From Cryptomeria japonica (taxonomy: Eukaryota; Streptophyta; Pinopsida; Cupressales; Cupressaceae): a DNA stretch of 64,000 nt. The position numbers and the translations under genes were made by a program. Numbering within the stretch: position 1 is the first letter of the stretch; each line of letters opens with the position of its first letter. Below are positions 56,035 to 64,000 of this stretch, piece by piece. The notes beneath the pieces are model-generated. The model had not been told where the DNA came from and searched no databases. It worked only from the letters and a program-made list of their open reading frames with translations. The stretch covers positions 309,441,164 through 309,505,163 of the forward strand of contig NC_081414.1 in NCBI RefSeq assembly GCF_030272615.1, in the 5' to 3' direction.

Positions 56035-58153
56035 TGTAATATTCCCCTTAATTTTTTTTTGTTTTTTACTAAGTTACATTCAACAAAACACTTTTTAATG
56101 TTCGGAAATGAAAAGCAAATGCTGCTGAAAGTAACCCTCCACTTTCTGATCACCGAGAGCCCAACCTGGGAGGGTGAGAGCATACAGTGCTGAGGGGATC
56201 GTTAGGAGCTTGAAAAACTGAAATTGATTAGCAAGCCAGCCCCTTCCACTTTTCAGCGGGATAGAAAACTAAAAGACTTGGCAGTAAACTAGTCAAGGAG
56301 AAAACTCCAACACACAAAACAAATCAACTCTACCGCAGTATTTCAGCAGGAGGACTCATTACAAACAAAATCAACTCAACCGCAGTATTTCAGCAGGAGG
56401 ACTCAACACAAAAAAATCAACTCAACCGCAGTATTTCAGCAAGAGGACTTATTACAACAAATCTACTCTACCGCAATATTTCAGTGGGAGGACTTACATC
56501 ATTTCCTGATTACAAACATAGAAGGTGGCCAAGCCATCCTCTTCCACTTGCACAGTGGGGATTACAAGTAAGATGCAACAAGAATGATTGATCAGTACTA
56601 TTGAAACAATCTTACAAAATAGAGATATGAGATTAGATAAGAAGCTTAATACTGATCTCAAGCAATCCACTGTCAAAATCACACAACACTAAGCACAACT
56701 TGCTGTTCTGAATCTGAAAACCAATAACACACAGAACCAGCCACACTCGGCAACACCAAAAAGCTCACAACTCACTCAAATCAACACGGAATCACACCAA
56801 ATCAAAGACAAATGAAACATAAAACATAGGCGACCAATCCCAAACCTCAAACCTGCAACTTGGAAGCCTCAAATGTGATGCACGCAAACCGAGACACCTC
56901 CCAAAAGGTACGTCCAAGCTGTAAACTTTGATCTGCAACTAAAAATCGGAATCTCCAAATCCCAATCTGCAAATTGGTGAACCTTATCGCCCCGGGAGTG
57001 TGGATGGAAAGAGCCGATACCTAGAATGATATGATCAATAGGCAAGGAGATATGAACAAAAGATTGCTTCAGCCACCGCGTCCAGCAACACCAAAATCAC
57101 AGCAGCAACCAAGAAACTCCAAAAACAAACTGAAACTGAATCAAACACTTCAAGAAGGTCACCCAAAAATCATCTATCCAACTAGGTACAGTCTCAAGTA
57201 CGAAACTGAAGTAACTAGGAAGCTCTTCCAACTTCGAAGTTCAGTCACTAACCATTCTGGCAACATAAAGGTGTAAATTCTCAAGATGCCCAAAATGAGA
57301 GCCCAAGGCTCTTATTTATAACATTTGCTCCACCAAATTCAAATTCAACTGCTCCCAAATTCGCCCAAATCAAATTACATTTCATCTCATTTCAAAATGG
57401 CGTTGCATTTCCATTTCATTTCACCACATGGGCACCCAAGGAGAAGTTCGTACCATCTAGACAAGTTCGCCCATTTTGCAAGGTCCACACTTGATGACTT
57501 AAAGCATTATTTCATTAACGTGCCTAACTTAGGAGAGCAATAAAAATCCTTTAAATAAAACTTGCTTTATATCTCCAAAGTTGTCCAAATAACCATTAAA
57601 TATTAACTTTCCAAATTCATCCAAATAATTAAATATTAATTTTAGAATGCAGTGTTAATATTTAATATATCATTTTGCAAGTCAAAAACTGATCAATACC
57701 AATTGGATGGAGGATTAAAGTGTTGAACCAACAGCTGGACTGAACTAGAGTCCTAAACTGCCCTACTAAAAATCGAACTGTCTAAAATGGCACTAACTAA
57801 AAATAGTAAGTCCCGAAAACAACTCCAAACAGCCTGATTTTCGAACCATGAGAGGAAGCTCAAAGAACTCAGAATAATCTCAAAACCCTAACAGCTGCCA
57901 CCAACCTACTAAAAATAGTAAGTTGTGCAAATTCCCCTGAATGGATTGCATGTCATACCACTGCGAAGTTCTCGAAAAACCCAGAAGGAATCCACAAACA
58001 AAAATGTAGAATTCCCACCGGATAGTCCTCAAATGGCTTGTGCAGAACTCCACAAAAATAGGAAACACTAATTCTCCATTCCAATCAGCTTACGGGTCTC
58101 TAAAATAGGCCAATGGATCACTGCTTACTCCTCACTGAGAAGGGGGCATTACA
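56035..58153. mobile_element. Solo LTR, TGTAATGTNCC family, copy 4
   Basis: The segment starts TGTAATATTCCCC and ends AGGGGGCATTACA, flanked by an exact duplication GAGGA (56030-56034 and 58154-58158). The inverted-repeat ends resemble the other three copies, but the interior differs, so it is a related subfamily, perhaps in reverse orientation. It holds the tandem array at 56325-56500. Confidence 0.85.
56325..56500 (+). repeat. Tandem repeat, 4 units of 45-47 bp
   Basis: Each unit is close to CAACTCAACCGCAGTATTTC followed by AGCAGGAGGACTCA and an A-rich linker, starting at 56325, 56372, 56418 and 56463. The last unit has CGCAATATTTCAGTGGG. Confidence 0.9.
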
Positions 58154-58283
58154 GAGGAGTTAGAGTTTTTGAGAATTCATCCAAATCCAAGTTGAGAAAT
58201 CATGCTCACAAGTCATGTATGAATGTTGTCAAAGTACTTACAAGGTCTGAAGGATGAGGATCGCAATTGCTTTGGGTCATTTC

Positions 58284-59808
58284 CAGAGAAACGAAAATCG
58301 CCCGAAATCGCCCAAACTCGGCGAGTCCGAGTCCGAGTCAGGCCAAACGAGTCCCAGGGGCTCGGACTCGGACTCGGCCGAGTCTGGAGAGTAAACTCGC
58401 TAGACTCGCCGAGTTGGCGATTTTGGCTCAAAATCGCCAGACTCGCCGAGTCCTAAGCCCCAGACTCGGCTACTGGCTGGGTTAATAAAATGACAAAAAA
58501 AAAACATTTTAAAAAGTTTTTTTAAAAAGTAATAAGTTTTTTTGGAAGGGCGAAATTTGACATTTTGGTCTCTCCGTCAGGATTATTTTATGGAATATAA
58601 CATTTAAGTATAAGTGACATTTCCTTATATCTTTCTTCTTTCTTATACTTTAAGTTATATTCCATATATACTGTCAGGATGTTTGAGAGTGGTTTCGGGC
58701 CTCCAGGAGTTATATTGCAAAATCTAGTTTTTGGAGGATTCTTCAGTTTTCCAGACATAGTCAAATTTCAGGATCAGGACATTCCAGACTTAGCCAAATT
58801 TCAGGGCATTTGAAGATCAGGATGACATTCCAGACTTTATCACTCACCAACTTGACCTAGCTTGGACCTTCAAGAATGATATTCACCAAGCAAGACCCAA
58901 TTAGCAACAAGTGCAAAACCAGGCCCTAAGGAAGACTCTCAAAGAAACCCTAATTCAGACTTGTAATAAATTTTTTTGGCCTCGCGGGGCGCTGCCCCTC
59001 GACCTCGCCCTGTATCGCGACAGGAAGCGCGCAAGGGGCGCTGCCCCTTGACCCCACCTTGGGGGCGCTGCCCCCAAACCCTCGTCGAAAAATATGGGGG
59101 AAACTGTGTCGATAGAAGTAGAGAAAATTTAACCTCCGAGTCTGACATTGATTGGATCGACCAGGTAGATATAGAGGTTGAGACTGTAGCCATGGCAGAG
59201 GAGGAGCGGAGAGCACGAGCACAGACAGGAGATTCAGAGGCAGATAGTGACACGGATGTTCCTAATGTTGGTGAGCATGGCATGGTGTCACGGGGAGCGG
59301 CTATGGCAGTCGAATCATCCAGGAACTACCTTAGACGCCTTCGCAGGGGGCTGGGGCCGGATGGTGCAGGCTCCTCTGAGCCATAGACTTGTAGTTGTAT
59401 TTACCTTTGGTATTTGTATGAAACATTTGATGATGATCATATGATGACATGGATTTTTTATTCCATGAGTTTTGTAATATTGTATACATTTGACAATATT
59501 TATATATCTATGTTTGTTATTTTCTTCAGCTACAATTTGCGTTTATGCTTATGTGATTGATGTATACTTGTGTATGTAATCAAATGAGCCGAGTTTGATG
59601 ATGTTATTGTGTCTTTAAGGTGCATTCAATAAAGGGTGCATGAAACAAGTTTTAAATCTTAAAAAATCTCTAAATTTTTTGAGTTTTTCACTTTCCCGAG
59701 TCCAGCCGAGTCTGGAGCCGAGTCTGACGCCGAGTCCCGAGTCCGAGTCCGATTTGGCCTTGTCGAGTCCGAGCCGAGTCCGAGCCGAGTCCGAGTTTCG
59801 TTTCTTTG
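58284..59808 (+). mobile_element. hAT-like DNA element, 1525 bp, with transposase 3' remnant
   Basis: Inverted ends are CAGAGAAACGAAAATCG (left) and, inverted, CAAAGAAACGAAACTCG (right). An exact 8-bp duplication GTCATTTC flanks them (58276-58283 and 59809-59816). Both subterminal regions are full of GAGTCCGAGTCC and CTCGGACTCGG repeats. A GC-rich palindromic module lies at 58985-59095. The interior keeps a short ORF that may be the tail of the former transposase. The element sits inside the long solo LTR. Confidence 0.85.
59100..59386 (+). pseudogene. Possible hAT transposase C-terminal tail
   Basis: The last part of an open frame (58976-59386) reads SESDIDWIDQVDIEVETVAM and EEERRARAQ, followed by an acidic DSEADSDTDV stretch. 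Such acidic tails follow the dimerisation domain in many plant hAT transposases, and the position inside a hAT-like element fits. The upstream part of the frame is only translated GC-rich repeat. No catalytic or dimerisation motif remains, so the call is tentative. Confidence 0.4.
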
Positions 59809-60419
59809 GTCATTTCTGACAACTTGCTATTTTTAGAAATTTATGTTTTTTTGCTTTTTGAAAGTAGCATATGGGTTTTGTTCCTCGAGTCATTTCATCT
59901 CTTCCCATGTTCTCAAAATTTGAAAATCTTGTCTCTAGGTATAAAAAGCAAAGCTTTGAAATTTTTGCTTTTTTCTAGGATTAGGGTTTTGTTCTTTTAG
60001 CCATATTATCAGTGCTCATGTCTTCAAATTTGAAAATTTTTGCCTCTAAGTACAAAAAACAAGGGTATGATTTTTCTGCTTTTTTTTGAGATTAGGGTTT
60101 TGATCCTCGGGCCATATCATTACTGCCCATGTTCTTAGAATTGAAAATTTTGGTCTCTAAGGGTAAAAGCAAGATGGAAACCCTAATTAGGGTTTTGTTC
60201 CAAAAAAGCATTCCCCAAGTCATATGATCAGTACCCATGTCCTCTGAATTGAAAAATCATGTCTTCAAGTCAAAAAAGCAAGAACCTAGGGTTTTGTTCC
60301 AGATGAATCAAGTTCGGCCATGGCAGATCATATATGGATGTAGCAGCCCAAATAAATGTGTTTGGAAGGAAAACTGAAATCAAGAGCAAAATTTGCCCAT
60401 GGTTGTCTAAGCTTCATCA

Positions 60420-61290
60420 AATTTGCCCATGGCAGATGACCTCTTAAGTCGGCCCCAGCCAAGGAAGGAAGCATGAACATGGCACAAACAACATTAAGTC
60501 CGCCTTTGCTGATCAGCAGTCAAGTCCGCCCATGTCAAGGCACCCTCAAGTCCGCCTAGGCATGTTGGAAGGTGGCAAAGAATGCTTGAAGTCCGCCCAT
60601 GCACAAACAAGGTTGGCAAGCGCATGTCAAACTCCTACCTTAGGTCAACTAACCCATGGCAAGAGTTAACTAAACTCCGACCTGCAGTGAGCATGATGCA
60701 CAACAGCTACGACAAAGTTGGCACATGGTCTTCCAAGTCTGTCCCTCCTAAAGCAAGACAAACTTGTCCAGGACCCTTCCAAGTCCACCCCAAGGAGATG
60801 TCCACACTTGCGCAAAGTCCGCCAAGGAAGAAGCAGATAAAATGGCAAAGCATCTTCAAACTCCGCCCTATCAAAGCATGTGCCAAGTCCGCCTTGGCAA
60901 GGAAACCATCAAGACAAGCAAGTTGTCCATCAAGCTCGCCTTAGCATGCCTAAAGATCTACGAACTCCGCCCAACTGGAAAAAGCATAAGAAGGAAAACA
61001 TGGAAAAGAAAGTTAGCAAAGGTTTGAAAGATGAAATCAAATAAAGAAAAAGCATTGTCCAAAGAACAAAACACATTAAAACAAGGTGGCAATAAATCTT
61101 CCAAGTCCACCAAAGAACATGGCAAAGAGCTTTCAAAGTTTGCCCATGATGGGAGGAGGTTGGCAAGGATAAATTTGAAAAGAAAATTGTCCAAATAAAG
61201 ACAAAGTCTGCCTAGGCAAGGAGAGGTGGGGGTTTGGCATGATAAAAGAAAAGAAAATTTGCCAAGATAGATAGACAAGGACATTCCAAG
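60420..61290 (+). repeat. Degenerate AAGTCCGCC repeats in the long LTR
   Basis: AAGTCCGCC-like phrases recur about every 30-50 bp (for example near 60498, 60530, 60550 and 60588), interleaved with CATGGCAAG and GGTTGGCAAG. The related LTR at 19499-22938 has AAAATCCGCCC repeats at the matching place. Confidence 0.65.
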
Positions 61291-62322
61291 TTTGCCTAGG
61301 CATAAATGGAATATGCGAAGATGTCTGAGAAAGACATAAAAAAATCGCTTATGGCTCAAGGATAAGACATGAAGATGATCAACTTGCCATGGCAAAGGAA
61401 AATTTCGGCTAAAGGGAAAAATAAATTGAACAAAGTAGCATATGAAATCAAGGGTCAAACAAACGAACGGGATGGAAAATAAAAGTTTGACACATGAAAA
61501 ATGGCTGTGTGGAATTTTCCACAACCAAAAGAATCAAATTTTGACGAAGTGTTGGAGAGGAAACAAGAAGAAAGAAGAACAAAGAGGAAAATAAAAAATT
61601 CTTGTCCAAAGGCAGAGTTTGTTCTATTTAGCACAAGCCAGATTCAGAAGTGAAGGCAAAACCACAGACAAAGTTCATTCAGGCATAGAAATGGCCAAAA
61701 TCTTTGCTAGGTGTTGAAGGATCCACATGAAGGTATCACAAAATAAAATTGACTAGCCAAAATTTGGCTAAGTATGGGAAACACTTCACAGAAAAAGTTC
61801 CAATTTCCTCCATTATCATAGGCACAGTAGCATTCTTCTCCAAATTCAAGACACTTAAAAGAGTTTCCAGGCATCAAGAAAGAAAAATCTTCAGACTTGG
61901 TGAAAATATACAAAGAAATTCCAGACTTCTTGAAGGATTTCATCTCTAAAAGAATTAAAGACAAGCTCCCAATCAAGATCAGATGGTGGCAAGAAGACTA
62001 TTCCAAACAAATTTCCATACTTAGGCAATTTTTCGGCACAAATTGGAGAATTCAAGAAGGACATTCAACAATCAAGATCAACATGTCTAGGTTCAATGAA
62101 CCTGACTTGTCTAGAAGCTTTTAGAAGGCACACTTCACAATGCAACAACCTTCTATTTTATTATTGGTTTATATTTAGCAAGAAGGACAAGTGTCCTCAA
62201 ATGTAATTTTCTCATTGGTCGAAAGGCAGTCAGTTGTAACAAACCCTAATTAGGGTTTTATTTTGTAATCTCGACCGTTGATTAAAAATTAATCCTAGCC
62301 ATTGAATTGTAATTGGGGAGCC

Positions 62323-62330
62323 TATAAATT
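62323..62330 (+). promoter_or_regulatory. TATA box of the long solo LTR
   Basis: TATAAATT lies in a GAGCCTATAAATTGAGCTCACC context, matching the TATATAAA position at 22096 in the related LTR. Confidence 0.5.
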
Positions 62331-63111
62331 GAGCTCACCCCTCATTTGTAAATCATGGGAGCATGTTGCAAAATATGTTGAGATAAGCAATTGTTGCTTA
62401 GGATTGCCAAAATAATAAGTAATACATTGTTCGAATTGATGGTGATTATTTCCCTTATTTTGGAGTCTACATGGTTCTTATCCCTCATCATAGTTTAGAT
62501 TTTATTTCAGGTTGTTAGATGAATGAAGGATTTGATAGTTTAGATTGGTGAAACTTTTGCTCATACTTTTGTTGGATGGATGATTTTCATTCAATGTGTA
62601 AAGTTAGCCTGAGCTTTTGATGTGGATGCTTAACTTCTACTTTGAGTAATATTGTACAATTGTCGATATTATTCATAAGTATGAAAATCTTGAGCACAAC
62701 CTTAGAAGATTGCACATGCTTTGCGTAGTTGTCCAAGAGTGGCGAAACAAAGTGTTGTTTATTAGTTTCACCCAGTCTTTACCGTCTCTCGAATTCTTAG
62801 GAATAGATTAGAATTTCTAAACCCTAATCTCCTTTTCAGTTTTCTTGAAATCCATGATCCAAAACTCAAACGATAAATCTCCATTGTGAATTGAACGAGC
62901 CAAGCATAAGTCCCCCTTGTATTTCAGCATACATAACCAAGGTAGCTATCCAACACAAAGTCGCCCGTTCGCACATATAGACCATGGAGTCGCCTTGTGG
63001 TCTTTCTCGCAATCTTGGCACAAGTAGTGATTTTGTTCGGGAGAGGATACAATATCCTTGGATATTTTATTCTAATGTTCAGTATACGATAAAAAGTACA
63101 CCAACAAGTCC

Positions 63112-63290
63112 AAGGACCAGCTCACCTACAAAAGGAAACAAAAATGGAAAAGGAAAGACATTGAAGTCAAGGTACTTCTTGACAAGAGCAGAAACATGGT
63201 ACATCTCATTTTTTTTCAAGGAAAAATTGTGATTGTTGTGGAAGATTTAGCCATAAGCACATAGATTGTTAGGAAAATAGAGGGAAATAA
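63112..63290 (+). pseudogene. Retroelement gag relic with zinc knuckle
   Basis: A frame reading SPTKGNKNGKGKTLKSRYFL and TRAETWYISF shifts near the T run at 63208 into NCDCCGRFSHKHIDC. The cysteines and histidine of that phrase fit CX2CX4HX4C exactly, and it is followed by a TAG. It is the C-terminal part of a gag, older than the long solo LTR, which inserted just upstream with an AGTCC duplication. The class (Copia or Gypsy) is not clear. Confidence 0.55.
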
Positions 63291-64000
63291 GTTCTTTTCT
63301 TCCCACAAAGAGTATGTTGCTTGTCCATCCCAATCATTGCTTTGATTGTTAAAGAAAACGACACCAATACTCAATTAAGACAATCAATTGGCTATAAAAA
63401 GTGCAAAGTAGTTGGTCTGTGTGAGAGAGAATTTTAACTTGCACATTTCAGTACAACACAAAATGGAAAAGCATACAAGGATAAAGTACAAAACCTTGTA
63501 TTGAATTCAATAGGGGAACCCCTGGTAACTAAAAACAAAATTTAACCCTAGAACCTAGGGAAACAACCCCTAGCTTTCTACAAAATGTACAAGTTAAATA
63601 TCAAGATTTTGGACATTCATTGTGAACAAACAAAAGAAATTGCCTATCTTTTTGGTTCTCAAGGAAAGAAACAAGGCTTCTAACCACTTCTATTCAAGAC
63701 AATATTTTTATATATTTTCTTGAAAGTAAACACCTACAATAGCTAACAAACAAATGAGACATTTAGTTAAAAATAAATACTAAAAAGTGTTACCACAACA
63801 TAAGAATCACATTGAGAAAAAACATAAATTGATTTGAAAAATCAATTAGATGTTATCATACAGAAAGATACAATAATATCTTCAGCGAAACCAGCAATAA
63901 AAAGCCTGCCTTCTCAAGAAAGACTATTTAATTTGACAAATAAATAAACACTAGATTATACAAGCAAGCTTGAACAATAATCTTAGTGGAAAATAGGCAA
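63291..64000. other. No gene identified
   Basis: AT-rich sequence without recognised element borders or coding signal. Upstream exons of the host gene could lie further right. Confidence 0.4.

Larger units (their letters stand above)
55918..63106 (+). mobile_element. Long solo LTR (about 3.5 kb native), twice interrupted
   Basis: It starts TGTTGTGACCTATTTCAC and ends GTACACCAACA, and is flanked by an exact duplication AGTCC (55913-55917 and 63107-63111). Removing the solo LTR at 56035-58153 and the hAT-like element at 58284-59808 leaves about 3.5 kb. That agrees with the related LTR at 19499-22938. It contains a promoter box TATAAATT (62323-62330), a CCCTAATTAGGGTTT stretch upstream of it, and a repeat-rich middle. 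No interior or partner LTR remains. Confidence 0.85.

Noticed and set aside
58213-58485. Open frames rich in S, R, P and T on both strands
   Set aside because: They are produced by GAGTCC-type subterminal repeats of the hAT-like element.
58939-59283. Minus-strand open frames of 90-114 codons
   Set aside because: They overlap the GC-rich palindromic module and lack domain features.
1-64000. tRNA or rRNA genes
   Set aside because: I looked for tRNA-like A and B box contexts and conserved rRNA stretches while reading and saw none; the only tRNA-related signals are primer-binding sites.

Overview
This is a eukaryotic, plant nuclear window dominated by transposable elements. The expanded introns, deeply nested and decayed LTR retrotransposons, DUF659-type hAT transposase relics, a PPR relic and tRNA-iMet-primed Copia-like elements suggest a large-genome seed plant. 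A conifer is the best guess. That assignment is inference, since no single-copy marker was searched.

One host gene is supported. It lies on the minus strand as six exons (37971 down to 15219) with consistent phases and GT-AG borders. They encode the last 152 residues of a helical protein that I cannot name. One exon is only 13 nt, and one intron is about 15.9 kb. The 5' exons are probably beyond the right edge.

Layout. 0-5 kb: AT-rich DNA, a retroelement ORF relic, an array of imperfect palindromes (1875-3013), the 3' end of a Gypsy-like element and a PPR pseudogene. 5-11.5 kb: a LINE relic on the minus strand, a solo LTR, and a relic of a long LTR. 11.5-15 kb: no gene seen, one strong hairpin. 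15-38 kb: the host gene; its introns hold a hAT transposase relic broken by a solo LTR (16943-18917) and a 3.4-kb LTR (19499-22938), a complete 5.4-kb LTR element without gag-pol (24173-29560), and another solo LTR (32620-34342). 38.8-42.8 kb: an RNase H relic, a Copia element cut off in integrase, and an LTR with a primer-binding site. 42.9-55.6 kb: a nest in which a non-autonomous LTR element contains a Gypsy element (target-site duplication TGCTT), which itself contains a hAT-like element (with a smaller hAT inside it) and a solo LTR. 55.6-63.3 kb: an older gag relic split by a long solo LTR (target-site duplication AGTCC) that was itself hit by a solo LTR (GAGGA) and a hAT-like element (GTCATTTC).

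Most insertion borders were fixed by matching target-site duplications read directly from the sequence. The coding remnants carry many stops consistent with C-to-T decay, as expected for silenced, methylated elements. The most unusual items are the palindrome array near 2 kb, the unknown internally repetitive ORF of the 24-29.5 kb element, the 13-nt microexon, the GTAC-rich region of the Gypsy element, and the family of solo LTRs with inverted-repeat ends.
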